Origin: Tepidanaerobacteraceae bacterium
Lineage (GTDB): Bacteria > Bacillota > Thermosediminibacteria > Thermosediminibacterales > Thermosediminibacteraceae
NCBI GenBank assembly: GCA_030446005.1
Contig: JASUSP010000011.1
Location: 1 to 42,483, forward strand
Reading direction: 5' to 3'
Length of the DNA stretch: 42,483 nucleotides
The translations under genes and the position numbers were made by a program. Numbering within the stretch: position 1 is the first letter of the stretch; each line of letters opens with the position of its first letter. Below are positions 7,068-18,996 of the stretch, piece by piece. A model generated the notes under the pieces. The model worked only from the letters and a program-made list of their open reading frames with translations. It did no database searches and was not told the DNA's origin.

Positions 7068-8069
7068 TTATGCATCAATTTTTCTGATCTCTACGTCGGT
7101 ATAGTAGTGCTTCAGTATATCGATATAATTGACACCTTTTTCCGCCATGGCATTGGCTCCGTACTGGCTGAGGCCCACCCCGTGCCCGTAACCTATGGTG
7201 GTAAATTTTATCCTGTCGCCGCTTCTTTCCCATTTGAAATTAGTCGAATTAAGCTGGAAAAGCTCTCTTACTTCGGTGCCGCTTACTATCCTGTTTCCTA
7301 TCCGCATTTTTTTTATCCGTCCGCCTTCGCTTCTTTCCACCACCTCCCACTGGCGCTCGGGATTTTGGGAGTCTATCGAAATATCGGGCCATTTATGCAT
7401 TATTTTCGAAACAACCTCACTCACAGACAGTTGTTTTACTTCCATAAATTTCGGCGATGATTCTTCTCCGGGACTCGTGACGCTGCGCAGGTACGGAACA
7501 AAATTGCCCCATACATCTTCGGAGTTTTCCGTCTTACCTCCGCTTGTGGAATGAAAAAGAGGGTCTATTGGCTTTCCCCGGTAAAGGATTACCATGCCGG
7601 CGGTACTTTTTACCGCTTGGGATATTTTGCTGTAATAGTGGTAAAATGCAAATATGCCCCACTTTTTCACCATTTGTCCGGTATTAATCCAGGCCTGGCA
7701 GTGCGTAGGGTCATCGCATACATCCGCTTCGGGGTGCAGGCTGCATCCCGTCCCTCCTTTAGACCTCATCCTTTTGTAGACATAAGTTCTAGCAGCTACC
7801 GCCTGAGCCTTTAAGGCCTCAATCTTAAAAGAGGCCGGCATTTCAGCCGCCACCACTCCTTTTACGTATTCTTCGAGCGGAATCTTTACTATCGTCTTTT
7901 TCGAAGTTACGTAAAGCGATACCGTCAATTCCTGCGACTTTGCTATTCGGCTTTCTTCACCGACTTTTTCGGGCAAAAAACTGCTGCAGCCCCTGACTAT
8001 AACAGCTGGCAGAACGATTACCAGGACAAATATAAAAAAAACAAGGTGATACGCAATACCCTTCATCAT
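7068..8069 (-). CDS. spoIID: Stage II sporulation protein D, peptidoglycan lytic transglycosylase
   Basis: SpoIID cleaves glycan strands during engulfment, working with SpoIIP and SpoIIM at the septal membrane. The 333-residue protein has an N-terminal membrane anchor (residues 8-26), the catalytic Glu76 in VVAAEMP, a C-x5-C pair (Cys118 and Cys124) matching the zinc site, and the C-terminal GYGHGVGLSQYGAN motif. A sigma-E-type promoter is predicted upstream. The start ATG, which follows CAGGG, lies within one arm of a 16-bp inverted repeat. Confidence 0.97.
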   Translation of the reverse strand: MMKGIAYHLVFFIFVLVIVLPAVIVRGCSSFLPEKVGEESRIAKSQELTVSLYVTSKKTIVKIPLEEYVKGVVAAEMPASFKIEALKAQAVAARTYVYKRMRSKGGTGCSLHPEADVCDDPTHCQAWINTGQMVKKWGIFAFYHYYSKISQAVKSTAGMVILYRGKPIDPLFHSTSGGKTENSEDVWGNFVPYLRSVTSPGEESSPKFMEVKQLSVSEVVSKIMHKWPDISIDSQNPERQWEVVERSEGGRIKKMRIGNRIVSGTEVRELFQLNSTNFKWERSGDRIKFTTIGYGHGVGLSQYGANAMAEKGVNYIDILKHYYTDVEIRKIDA

Positions 8070-8130
8070 ATTCCCTGCCCCTTTTTGTCCTTTTAAAATT
8101 TTATTTTCTTATTTCAGGGAATATGATGAA
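8062..8130 (-). repeat. 16-bp perfect inverted repeat over the spoIID start codon
   Basis: Positions 8062-8077 and 8115-8130 are exact reverse complements, separated by 37 nt. The downstream arm contains the spoIID ribosome-binding AGGG, the tandem ATG start and the first codons. A transcript covering both arms would lock the start codon in a 16-bp helix. A transcript starting between the arms would not. Confidence 0.85.
8098..8126 (-). promoter_or_regulatory. Predicted sigma-E promoter of spoIID
   Basis: On the minus strand TCATATT (8120-8126) is followed after 14 nt by AATAAAAT (8098-8105). This resembles the sigma-E consensus of ATATT-like -35 and CATACAAT-like -10 elements. Sigma-E drives spoIID in Bacillus. 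The start point would be near 8091, inside the loop of the inverted repeat. The -10 match is imperfect. Confidence 0.5.
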
Positions 8131-8136
8131 TCCGAA

Positions 8137-8163
8137 TAAAAAAAGAGCCTCAATCGGCTCTTT
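8137..8163 (-). terminator. Terminator overlapping the murA stop codon
   Basis: An 8-bp stem, AAAGAGCC with GGCTCTTT, is followed by a run of T in the minus-strand RNA. The loop contains the murA TGA stop codon, so coding sequence and terminator are fused. It isolates murA from spoIID. Confidence 0.88.
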
Positions 8164-9400
8164 CTATTTTTCCTCCAAGGTTCCTTAACTTTTCCACGAT
8201 ATTTTCATATCCCCTGTCCACGTGATGGGCGTTTAAAACTATCGTTTTACCTTCGGCCGCAAGGCCTGCCAATATTAATGCGGCTCCTGCTCTGAGGTCC
8301 GTCGCTTTCACAGGAGCTCCAGTAAGATTTTCCACCCCTTCAATAATCGCACTTCTTCCCTCTATTTTAATTTTAGCTCCCATGCGCTTTAATTCCTCGA
8401 CGTGCATGAACCGGTTTTCGAACACGGTCTCGGTTATCACGCTGATTCCGGTGCAAAGGCTGAGATATGCCATCATCTGCGCCTGCATGTCGGTGGGAAA
8501 ACCCGGATACGGCATGGTCTTTACATCCACCGGGTTGGGCCTTCCCTTTCCCATAACCCTTACCCCATCCTCGCCCTCCTCAACCTCCGCTCCACTCTCA
8601 ACTAGCTTGGCGATGAGGGGCTTTAAGTGTTCCGTCACAACGTTTTCCACAAGCACATCTCCATTCGTAATGGCACCGGCTATCAGATACGTCCCCGCCT
8701 CTATCCGGTCAGGTATTACGGTATAGGAAATCCCCTTTAAACTTTTAACTCCTTCAATCTTTATGACATCAGTGCCTGCGCCCCTGATATGAGCCCCCAT
8801 GGAATTCAGGAAGTTTGCAAGGTCCACAATCTCTGGTTCTTTGGCGGCATTTTCTATGACGGTTTGGCCTTCAGCCATGACGGCCGCCATCATGATGTTT
8901 TCGGTAGCACCTACACTCGGAAAATCAAGGTAAATTACGTTTCCCTTCAGCTTTTCGCATTTAGCTTCCACAAAACCGTGCCCTACTTCTATCTCGGCTC
9001 CAAGGGCGGTAAAACCCTTCAAATGCAAGTCAATGGGTCTGCTACCTATAGCACATCCACCGGGCAAAGATATTTTTGCCCTTCCGAATCTTGCTAAAAG
9101 CGGGCCCATCACCAAAAAAGAAGCCCTCATTTTTCTCACAAGCTCATAAGGGGCCTCAACAGCTGTTATATTAAGAGAATTTATTTTCAAAGCTCCATTT
9201 TCTTTCTCGCACCCTGCCCCCAGGGCCAAAAGCACCTCTCTCATGACCCTGACGTCCTCAAGTTCCGGTACATCCTCTATCGTGCATTCCCCCTCCGCGA
9301 GGAGCGCTGCGGCCATCACCGGCAAAACGGCGTTTTTTGCACTGCTGGCTCTCACAGTCCCTTTAAGGCTCACACCACCTTCTACGATGAAACTTGCCAA
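8150..9400 (-). CDS. murA: UDP-N-acetylglucosamine 1-carboxyvinyltransferase MurA
   Basis: MurA transfers enolpyruvate from PEP to UDP-GlcNAc, the first committed step of peptidoglycan synthesis, in the cytosol. The 416-residue length is normal. The catalytic Cys116 lies in [11 protein letters not shown], so the fosfomycin target is of the sensitive type, and Lys22-Asn23 are present near the N-terminus. The start is TTG at 9400; the purine-rich sequence just upstream is unusually close, so initiation may be weak. Its place between the ywmB-like gene and spoIID matches murAA of Bacillus subtilis. Confidence 0.97.
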   Translation of the reverse strand: MASFIVEGGVSLKGTVRASSAKNAVLPVMAAALLAEGECTIEDVPELEDVRVMREVLLALGAGCEKENGALKINSLNITAVEAPYELVRKMRASFLVMGPLLARFGRAKISLPGGCAIGSRPIDLHLKGFTALGAEIEVGHGFVEAKCEKLKGNVIYLDFPSVGATENIMMAAVMAEGQTVIENAAKEPEIVDLANFLNSMGAHIRGAGTDVIKIEGVKSLKGISYTVIPDRIEAGTYLIAGAITNGDVLVENVVTEHLKPLIAKLVESGAEVEEGEDGVRVMGKGRPNPVDVKTMPYPGFPTDMQAQMMAYLSLCTGISVITETVFENRFMHVEELKRMGAKIKIEGRSAIIEGVENLTGAPVKATDLRAGAALILAGLAAEGKTIVLNAHHVDRGYENIVEKLRNLGGKIERAD

Positions 9401-9417
9401 CCTCTTTCCCCCCGAAT

Positions 9418-10164
9418 CTAATATTCAATCGAAAGGACCGGTACCCCCATCCAGATGTAAGTTTTATCATCTTCTTCACTATATCTCATTGCGATATTCA
9501 CGTTGTACTTTTTCCCCATTATCTCAAAGCTATCCGGGATAAGCGGGCTGTAACCCATAAAGCTTTGCATTTCGAGTTCTTCCATCTTCTCCACTTCTTT
9601 TATCTTGAGCTTTTCAAGCATTCTTTTCACAATTTTATCCTGTTCTATCTTGTTTAGTCTACCATAAATCGCTCCTGAAAGGCAAGTGGTAATTCTTGAT
9701 TGTCCTCCGTTTGAAGTAATAACTCCGGCTACTTTTTGTTTAACCTCTCTTAGTTTTCTCACATCACTTCCGGTCACGCTGACCGCTAGGTAAGTCTGGG
9801 GTTCTTTCTCAAACTCCTCGGGCAGTTTTACGGCCTGTACCACTATTCTCACGGAATTTCCATCATAAAGATAGCCATCCAGAATAACCACCCTGTACAT
9901 ACTGTCGGCTTCCTGGATCAGGGAAAATTTTTCATCTGCCGTTTTAAAAATTCGAAAAGCGTTTTCTGCGATTTTTTTCATATCAGAAAACTCCATAAAA
10001 TCCCTATTTATTATCGACCAGTCCGCCACATCAAAGGATTCAATTTGGGCTTTAGTAGCTGTGAAGGCTTCCACCAAAAGGTCTTCCTCAACCATGCTGA
10101 ATGACGCAAATGGAGTCATCAGCATAAAAAAAACCGATAAGACAAATATTTTCATAAATTTCAC
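9418..10164 (-). CDS. YwmB-like secreted protein (DUF1779 family)
   Basis: The 248-residue protein has a signal peptide (residues 1-23, basic then hydrophobic, ending FASFS) and a mixed alpha/beta body. The family was named from the Bacillus subtilis gene ywmB, which occupies the same position between the ATP synthase operon and murAA. Its function is not established; the family is typical of endospore formers. Start ATG at 10164 has GGAGGAG upstream. Assignment rests on gene order, size and overall character rather than on a catalytic motif. Confidence 0.75.
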   Translation of the reverse strand: MKFMKIFVLSVFFMLMTPFASFSMVEEDLLVEAFTATKAQIESFDVADWSIINRDFMEFSDMKKIAENAFRIFKTADEKFSLIQEADSMYRVVILDGYLYDGNSVRIVVQAVKLPEEFEKEPQTYLAVSVTGSDVRKLREVKQKVAGVITSNGGQSRITTCLSGAIYGRLNKIEQDKIVKRMLEKLKIKEVEKMEELEMQSFMGYSPLIPDSFEIMGKKYNVNIAMRYSEEDDKTYIWMGVPVLSIEY

Positions 10165-10221
10165 AAATATCTCCTCCCGGTCGGATTATTCATTAAAGAT
10201 TATTGCCACAAATTTCGCTTT

Positions 10222-11960
<1,739 letters not shown>

Positions 11961-12764
11961 TTAGCGATTTTCTACGCTGCTTATGATTTCCGTTATCTCC
12001 CTTGTTATCAAAGCTTTTCGTTCCCTGTGAAACTGCAACGTTAGTTCTTCTATAAGGTTGTCTGCATTTTCGGTAGCTGTTTTCATAGCCCTCGCCCTCG
12101 ACGCTTGTTCGCTCAAGAACGAATTCAGTAGAAGTCCATACAAGCAGACCTTAATGTAAAACCTCGCGATATACCAAAAAAGTTCTTGAGGTTCGGGTTC
12201 GAAATAAAAATCAATATTCTCTTTTTTCACCGCTCTCGGCGGAAGAATACGCTCCGTCTGTGGCTTAATGTCGAAGGTGTTCATAAATCTGGTGTAAGTT
12301 ACAAAAACTTCACTTCCCCTGCTGAAACGCTTAAATGATATTTCCGCCAAGCCTTCGAGGGCATCCCAATGCAGGTTTTGAGAAATTTCACTCACGCTTA
12401 AAGCCAACTCAAACCCCCGTTCTTTGAAAAATTTTTCCGCTTTTTTCCCGACGGTCAGCAATACGGGTTTTCCCAATTCCTGAATTTTATTTTTTGCTTC
12501 TTCTAAAACCGACACATTATATCCTCCATCAAATCCCCTGTCACCGGCAACCACTATCAAAACGGGCCTTTCTTTTCTATTCCAATTGTCAAAGGAAATT
12601 ATGGAAACCATTTCTTTCATGCGTTCGTACATGGACCTGAAATTTTCTAATTTTTTTTGCGTGTTTTTAAGCTGTACAGAAGAAATTAGATGAAGGGCTC
12701 TTGTTATTTTGCGTATATTTTTTACGGCAATAATTCTATTTTTTATTTCCTTCATCGCGGACAT
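11961..12764 (-). CDS. atpG: F-type ATP synthase gamma subunit
   Basis: Gamma is the central rotor shaft that couples the ring to F1. The N-terminal MKEIKNRIIAVKNIRKITRA helix and the C-terminal RARAMKTATENADNLIEELT helix, which form the antiparallel coiled coil, are both evident. At 267 residues it is shorter than the usual 285 or so. Most of the difference appears to lie in the middle Rossmann-like domain. It lies between atpA and atpD. Confidence 0.96.
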   Translation of the reverse strand: MSAMKEIKNRIIAVKNIRKITRALHLISSVQLKNTQKKLENFRSMYERMKEMVSIISFDNWNRKERPVLIVVAGDRGFDGGYNVSVLEEAKNKIQELGKPVLLTVGKKAEKFFKERGFELALSVSEISQNLHWDALEGLAEISFKRFSRGSEVFVTYTRFMNTFDIKPQTERILPPRAVKKENIDFYFEPEPQELFWYIARFYIKVCLYGLLLNSFLSEQASRARAMKTATENADNLIEELTLQFHRERKALITREITEIISSVENR

Positions 12765-12785
12765 TAAATGACACTCCTTGCTGCA

Positions 12786-14372
12786 TCACCTGTGATGAAT
12801 TATTGCCTTTTCTGTTTCGTTTGATTCATCCCGGAATTCCTTTTTCAAAATAACGAATTTATTTTTGAAATCTTCTAAAGTCTCCTTTATTTTTTCCTCC
12901 AGTTCATCATCCATTTCCTTTTTTTCCCTTATTTCCAGAAGCAATTCTTTACGGGAAGCTTTTGCGAATTCCAGCATTTCCCTTTCCCAACGCTTTACAT
13001 CGGAAGCGGGAACATCGTCTAAGTACCCGTGAGTCACCGCATATAAGGAGAGAATTTGTTCTTCAAGACTTTGGGGTTCGTACTGGTCCTGCTTTAAAAT
13101 CTCTACTATTCTTTCTCCCCGGGCAAGTTTTTCCCGGGTCTTTTGGTCCAGTTCGAGGCCGAATCGGGCAAATGCCTCAACTTCCCTGTACTGAGCAAGC
13201 TCCAGCCTCACCCTCCCTGCCACCTGCTTCATGATTTTAAACTGAGCAGCTCCCCCCACTCTTGACACCGAAAGAGCTGCGTTTATAGCCGGCCTCACGC
13301 CCGCATTGAAAAGTTCGCGTTCCAGATAAATTTGACCGTCGGTAATGGAAATAATGTTGGTTGGAACGTAAGCCGATATGTCTCCGGCCACGGTTTCCAC
13401 TATGGGCAAAGCCGTCATCGTGCCTCCTCCCATCCTTTCGCTAAGGCATGCCGATCTTTCAAGCAGCCGGGAATGCAGGTAAAATATGTCCCCGGGAAAT
13501 GCTTCCCGCCCCGGAGGTCTTCTCAAAAGCAAGGACACAGCCCTGTAAGCCACGGCGTGCTTTGAAAGGTCGTCGTATACTATTAAAGCGTGTTTGCCGG
13601 AGTACATGAACTCTTCGGCTATGGCACATCCCGAAAAAGGCGCTATATACTGAAGGGATGCGCTTTCACTTGCGGGAGCCGCCACAACTACGGTATATTC
13701 CATGGCACCCCGTTCTTCTAAAGTTTCGATTATGCGACTCACCGTTGAACTTTTCTGACCTATCGCCACATAAATACAGTAGACACCCTTTCCTTTCTGG
13801 TTCAGTATGGCATCCACCGCTATGGCCGTTTTTCCGGTCTGCCTGTCGCCTATTACGAGTTCTCGCTGTCCCCGCCCTATGGGTATCATCGCATCTATGG
13901 CTTTAATCCCCGTCATGAGGGGGGTATTTACCGGTCTTCGCTCAAGTATCCCAGGTGCAGGGTACTCGATGGGTCTTGTCTTTTCGGTATTTATTGGCCC
14001 TTTTCCGTCCAGAGGCTCTCCTAATGCATTAACGACCCGGCCCAACAATTCCTCTCCTACAGGCACCTGGGCTATCCTGCCTGTCTTTCTAACCTCATCA
14101 CCTTCCTTAATCAGTGCGTCCGGGCCGAGAAGCACACATCCCACCGTATCTTTTTCCAGGTTCATAGCAATGCCAAAAACGCCTCTTGGAAACTCTATCA
14201 ATTCTCCTGCCATAGCTTTATTCAATCCGTATATCCTGGCTATTCCGTCGCCTACGCTTACCACGTACCCCGTTTCCTGAACGTCCAATTTTTTTTGGTA
14301 ATCGAAGATTCGCCGTTCTATTGTCGTTATCAATTCACTTAAATTTAATTCCCGATTTATTTTATCTACCAT
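12786..14372 (-). CDS. atpA: F-type ATP synthase alpha subunit
   Basis: Alpha is the non-catalytic nucleotide-binding subunit of F1. The P-loop GDRQTGKT spans residues 175-182, and the SRVGGAAQ region follows in the C-terminal half. At 528 residues it exceeds the usual 500 or so because of a charged C-terminal extension ending in EKAIIHHR. It overlaps atpH by seven bases, so translation is probably coupled. Confidence 0.98.
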   Translation of the reverse strand: MVDKINRELNLSELITTIERRIFDYQKKLDVQETGYVVSVGDGIARIYGLNKAMAGELIEFPRGVFGIAMNLEKDTVGCVLLGPDALIKEGDEVRKTGRIAQVPVGEELLGRVVNALGEPLDGKGPINTEKTRPIEYPAPGILERRPVNTPLMTGIKAIDAMIPIGRGQRELVIGDRQTGKTAIAVDAILNQKGKGVYCIYVAIGQKSSTVSRIIETLEERGAMEYTVVVAAPASESASLQYIAPFSGCAIAEEFMYSGKHALIVYDDLSKHAVAYRAVSLLLRRPPGREAFPGDIFYLHSRLLERSACLSERMGGGTMTALPIVETVAGDISAYVPTNIISITDGQIYLERELFNAGVRPAINAALSVSRVGGAAQFKIMKQVAGRVRLELAQYREVEAFARFGLELDQKTREKLARGERIVEILKQDQYEPQSLEEQILSLYAVTHGYLDDVPASDVKRWEREMLEFAKASRKELLLEIREKKEMDDELEEKIKETLEDFKNKFVILKKEFRDESNETEKAIIHHR

Positions 14373-14896
14373 TCTATCACTGCCTTTATATATTCAAGAC
14401 TGGTCCTGATGCTAACATCAATCACCTGGAAACCCATCTTGACTATTAGTCCACCTATAATTTCCGGATTGACTTCTTTTTTGATTATTATTTTCTTCCC
14501 GTATTTTTCCTCGAGTTTATCTTTTAGCGCTTTTTCTTCATCTGGTGTTAACTCTACCGCCGTTATTACCCTTGCTACCTGGAACGCTTTGTATTTGCGG
14601 TATAAATCCACGTATTCCCGAAATACATCTTCCAAAAAACGTTCCACACCATCGTCAATCAAAAGGAAAAAAAAGTTCATCACCAGCGGCGATAAAACTT
14701 CCGAAAGCACTTCGGCTAATAATCTTTTCTTTTCACCTTTTTTAATCTCCGGATGATGAAGAAAATCTCCAAAAGCAGTTGATTCCCTCTTTATTTTTAC
14801 CACAAGGCCAAGCTGCTCTTTAAAGTCTTCCACCTTATTTACGCTATTTGCCAAAGAAAAAAAAGCTTTTGCATATGCACCACCTACTGCAGCCAT
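14366..14896 (-). CDS. atpH: F-type ATP synthase delta subunit
   Basis: Delta links the peripheral stalk to the top of F1. The 176-residue protein begins [16 protein letters not shown], matching the family N-terminal helix, and ends with the conserved [27 protein letters not shown]-type region near residues 139-166. It overlaps atpF by 13 bases and atpA by seven, which fits tight coupling within the operon. Confidence 0.96.
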   Translation of the reverse strand: MAAVGGAYAKAFFSLANSVNKVEDFKEQLGLVVKIKRESTAFGDFLHHPEIKKGEKKRLLAEVLSEVLSPLVMNFFFLLIDDGVERFLEDVFREYVDLYRKYKAFQVARVITAVELTPDEEKALKDKLEEKYGKKIIIKKEVNPEIIGGLIVKMGFQVIDVSIRTSLEYIKAVIEW

Positions 14897-15378
14897 TTTT
14901 CCTCACCCAATCTATCGATGGCCGTTTTTATGAGGTGATGATGCTCCTGAAGAGTTAGCTTTTCCTCGATTATTTTAGAGGCCACTTTTATTGAAAGTTC
15001 GGCTACTTTTGATTTTAACTCCGCAAGGGCTTTCATTTTTTCACTTTCGATTTCATCCCGTGCCCTTTCAACGAGTACTCTTGCCCTTTCCCTCGCCTCC
15101 CGTTCTGCTTCTTCTTTAATGGCCTTTGCCTGGTTGCTCGCAGCTTCGATAATTTCCCGGGCTTCTTGCCCTGCCTTTTCAATTTTTTCCCTGTATCTTT
15201 CATAAATGGCCTCGGCTTCTTTAAGCCGTTTTTCAGCTTCGGCAAACCTACTCCTTATGGTATCTTCCCTTTTTTTCAGAAATTCGCTTAAGGGTCTAAA
15301 GAAAAACCTTTTCATAAAGAAAAACAATATTGCCACATTCACAAGTTGAAAGATAGCTGTCGGGACGTTAAAGAGCAA
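14884..15378 (-). CDS. atpF: F-type ATP synthase b subunit
   Basis: Subunit b forms the peripheral stator stalk. One membrane segment lies at residues 7-28, followed by a long charged coiled coil rich in Glu, Lys, Arg and Ala, then a delta-binding end. The 164-residue length is typical. The start is TTG at 15378, eight bases after GGGAGGG; no ATG is available in frame at a suitable place. Confidence 0.96.
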   Translation of the reverse strand: MLFNVPTAIFQLVNVAILFFFMKRFFFRPLSEFLKKREDTIRSRFAEAEKRLKEAEAIYERYREKIEKAGQEAREIIEAASNQAKAIKEEAEREARERARVLVERARDEIESEKMKALAELKSKVAELSIKVASKIIEEKLTLQEHHHLIKTAIDRLGEEKWLQ

Positions 15379-15399
15379 CAGGCAATCCCTCCCTTAACC

Positions 15400-16323
<924 letters not shown>

Positions 16324-16345
<22 letters not shown>

Positions 16346-16713
16346 CTTTTTTGCCTCCTCCTGATAGTATTTGACAAGATAGTAATTTTTATTACCATCA
16401 AGCCGATAGCCGATGCAATAAAAAATTTGTCATCGTAAAGTAACGCATAAATTAAAAAAGCATAAGTTAAAAAAAACCTGAAGAAAAAACCCCTAACAGC
16501 AACTAATACCGCCTTTTTTCGCGTTCGGGAAGCAAACCCAGTGAGTTCTTTGTACATGAGCAAAAACTTTAAATTTGAAAGAAAGGCCCCAAAAATAAAG
16601 CCCTTCGTCAATAAACCGCCCTTTTCTAAAGCAAGTAAAAATAATGCACCCACCACCGTCAAGATTAAACTCTTTTTTATTATTTCCAGAAAAGTGTCTT
16701 TTGGCTCGCCCAC
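16324..16713 (-). CDS. atpI: ATP synthase protein I (AtpI)
   Basis: The roughly 129-residue protein has four hydrophobic segments and leads the F-type operon, as AtpI does elsewhere. AtpI helps assemble the c-ring, including Na+ rings, and may act in Mg2+ supply. The GTG at 16713 (eight bases after AGAGG) is preferred to a GTG three codons upstream that overlaps the ribosome site. Only about 45 nt separate it from the intron remnant upstream, and no clear sigma-A promoter is visible in that gap. Confidence 0.85.
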
Positions 16714-16757
16714 TTTTACCACCTCTTATTATCTTTCTTCCTTCCATCCTTTTTTAT

Positions 16758-16927
16758 ATCGAGTAGGAGGGGGTGACTAACTCCCTTCCCTCACACCACC
16801 GGATATGCGGGTCTTCATCCGGCGGTTCACCAAGCTTGACGAAGTCTCTGATAGCGTTCTATTAAGCTCGTCAGGCCCTCGCCTGCAGTGGGCTTTCACC
16901 ACTAAGCTCTTCCCATGCCGGGCGCAA
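16758..16927 (-). mobile_element. Group IIC intron remnant, internally deleted
   Basis: The minus strand begins TTGCGCCCGGCATGGG, close to the GUGYGCCCGGCAUGGG start of group IIC introns such as that of Oceanobacillus iheyensis. It ends with a domain V hairpin (16794-16828, starting GAACCGCCGG and ending CCGGTGGTG, with a CGC-type catalytic triad) and a short domain VI ending CCTCCTACTCGAT. Only 170 nt remain, so most of domains I-IV and the reverse transcriptase are gone. It sits immediately behind a terminator, the known target type of group IIC introns. The exact 5' end is uncertain because the first base is T instead of G. Confidence 0.8.
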
Positions 16928-16961
16928 TAAAAAATAAAAGCACGGTCAATCTAACCGTGCT
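16928..16961 (-). terminator. Terminator of the V-type ATPase operon
   Basis: An 8-bp stem (16939-16946 with 16954-16961, loop 7 nt) is followed by TTTTATTTTTTATT in the minus-strand RNA. It stands 23 nt after the subunit D stop codon. The intron remnant begins right at the end of its T-rich tail. Confidence 0.92.
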
Positions 16962-16984
16962 TTTTATGCATACTGACTTTAATT

Positions 16985-17611
16985 TTATCCCTGCATCACC
17001 ATTTCCTTTATCTTCATCAGCCTTGTGCGGCTGGAGCGCTCGTTTTCGTCCAGTTTCATCGCAATGTATTTTATTGTGTTCTCAAGCTGTGGAATAAGCA
17101 CGTACTCTAGCGCGTTCACCCTGCGCCTCGTCTTTTCTATTTCATCGGCCATTAGCTGGCATGCCTTTTCGAATTCCGCCAGCTTCAACATTTTCGGCAG
17201 TATGGCCGACAAAGTCCGGATGGCCGAGTCCATTTCGGCGGAAGTTCCCGCAAGACCGTAAGGGTACAAATTCTTCCCTTCTTCCATGGATATCTCTATG
17301 CGGGGCACGTTGACGCTCATTATATTGCTCTTTTTTATATCTATGCTGACTTTAGCCGTTGGAATCATCAGGCTTTCTTCCACCACGTTTGCGGGCATTT
17401 GGCTCCTTGCCATGGTAAAACTTTGAAAGGCCGCTATGAGCTCGCGCTCCACCTCTTCCCGCAGGGCTTTGTTTTGCTTTACCATATCCATGAACTTCTT
17501 TATGAGCTCGTCCTGTTTATCTTTCAAGAGCTTATGGCCCCGCTTTGCTGTCACAAGTCTTTTTTTCAACCTTGAAAGTTCCATCCGGTTGGGGTTTACC
17601 CTTATTTCCAT
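16985..17611 (-). CDS. ntpD: V-type ATPase subunit D (central stalk)
   Basis: Subunit D is the rotor shaft of the V1 part. The 208-residue protein starts MEIRVNPNRMELSRLKKRL, the family N-terminus, and ends with a long helix rich in Arg and Met (SSRTRLMKIKEMV); both helices form the coiled-coil shaft. The ATG at 17611 is chosen because the 32 codons upstream in the same frame lie inside the end of the subunit B gene and do not resemble the family. It is the last gene of the operon, just before the terminator. Confidence 0.95.
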   Translation of the reverse strand: MEIRVNPNRMELSRLKKRLVTAKRGHKLLKDKQDELIKKFMDMVKQNKALREEVERELIAAFQSFTMARSQMPANVVEESLMIPTAKVSIDIKKSNIMSVNVPRIEISMEEGKNLYPYGLAGTSAEMDSAIRTLSAILPKMLKLAEFEKACQLMADEIEKTRRRVNALEYVLIPQLENTIKYIAMKLDENERSSRTRLMKIKEMVMQG

Positions 17612-17613
17612 TT

Positions 17614-18996
17614 TTATTCTTCTCCTTTTTTGGGAAGGTACTTTTCGATGTACTCGTCCCTTACCCTCTTGAGTTCCGCTTTGGGCAGTATGGTCAAGAG
17701 TTCCCATCCTATCGCCAAGGTTTCCTCAATGCTCCTGTCCTCGTCTTCCCGCTGTGCGACGTACCTTCTTTCAAACTCGTCGGCAAATTTTGCATAGAGC
17801 TTATCCGTATCGGATAGAGCCGCTTCACCCAGGATAACCGCCAGCTCCTTGGCCTGTTTGCCGCGTGCGTAGGAGGCAAAAAGCTGGTTCATGGTATCCG
17901 CATGGTCTTCCCTCGTCTTACCCTTGCCAATGCCTTTGTCCTTGAGTCGCGACAACGATGGAAGCACATCAATTGGAGGATATATGCCCTTTCTGTGAAG
18001 TTCGCGGCTCAAGATTATCTGACCTTCGGTTATATATCCTGTAAGGTCGGGTATGGGATGGGTCTTGTCGTCTTCTGGCATGGTCAAAATCGGTATCTGG
18101 GTTATGGACCCCTTCTTGCCCCTTATGCGTCCGGCTCTTTCGTATATGGTGGAAAGGTCCGTATAAAGGTAGCCCGGATAACCTCTGCGCCCCGGAACTT
18201 CTTTTCTGGCAGCCGAAACTTCCCTCAAAGCCTCGCAGTAATTGGTCATATCCGTCAGGATGACGAGCACGTGCATATCCTTTTCGTATGCCAGGAATTC
18301 TGCACACGTCAGCGCCATGCGCGGCGTGGCTATACGTTCAATGGCCGGGTCGTTAGCCAGATTGATGAAAAGCACCGTCCGGTCGATGGCACCGGTGCGT
18401 CTGAAATCCGATATGAAGTAGTCGGCTTCCTCGAAGGTTATACCCATAGCAGCAAATACTACTGCGAACTTGCTTTCTGTGCCGAGAACTTTTGCCTGTC
18501 TTGCTATCTGCGCTGCCAGCTGGGCGTGGGGCAGACCCGAACCCGAGAAAATCGGGAGTTTCTGGCCCCTTACCAGGGTATTCAGCCCGTCGATGGCCGA
18601 AATTCCCGTTTGTATAAATTCGGAAGGGTAGTCCCGGGCTGCTGGATTTATGGGACTGCCGTTTATATCCAGCCGCTTTTCCGGTATTATCATGGGGCCT
18701 TTATCCCGGGGACGGCCGAAGCCGTCGAATACCCGGCCCAACATATCTGTGGAAACACCAAGCTCGATGCTTTTTCCGACAAACCTAACCTTGCAGTCGT
18801 AGATATTAAGGCCCGTAGAACCCTCAAAAAGCTGAACCAACGCTTTATCGCCGCTGACCTCCAGCACCTGTCCCCGGCGGATTTCCCCGCTGCCGGTTTC
18901 GATTTCTACCAGCTCGTTGTACTTTACCCCTTCCACGTTCTCAACCAGCATCAGAGGTCCGACGATTTCTTTGGCTGTTTTATACTCCCTAAGCAT
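17614..18996 (-). CDS. ntpB: V-type ATPase subunit B (non-catalytic)
   Basis: Subunit B alternates with A in the V1 hexamer. In place of a P-loop it has [15 protein letters not shown], the diagnostic feature of B subunits. About 460 residues is normal. The ATG at 18996 lies eight bases after AGGAGG; a GTG three codons upstream overlaps that site. It overlaps the subunit A stop by eight bases. Confidence 0.97.
   Translation of the reverse strand: MLREYKTAKEIVGPLMLVENVEGVKYNELVEIETGSGEIRRGQVLEVSGDKALVQLFEGSTGLNIYDCKVRFVGKSIELGVSTDMLGRVFDGFGRPRDKGPMIIPEKRLDINGSPINPAARDYPSEFIQTGISAIDGLNTLVRGQKLPIFSGSGLPHAQLAAQIARQAKVLGTESKFAVVFAAMGITFEEADYFISDFRRTGAIDRTVLFINLANDPAIERIATPRMALTCAEFLAYEKDMHVLVILTDMTNYCEALREVSAARKEVPGRRGYPGYLYTDLSTIYERAGRIRGKKGSITQIPILTMPEDDKTHPIPDLTGYITEGQIILSRELHRKGIYPPIDVLPSLSRLKDKGIGKGKTREDHADTMNQLFASYARGKQAKELAVILGEAALSDTDKLYAKFADEFERRYVAQREDEDRSIEETLAIGWELLTILPKAELKRVRDEYIEKYLPKKGEE

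Noticed and set aside
17612-17707. 32-residue extension of V-ATPase subunit D
   Set aside because: It lies within the subunit B coding end and does not resemble the family; MEIRVNPNRMELSRLKK is the usual start.
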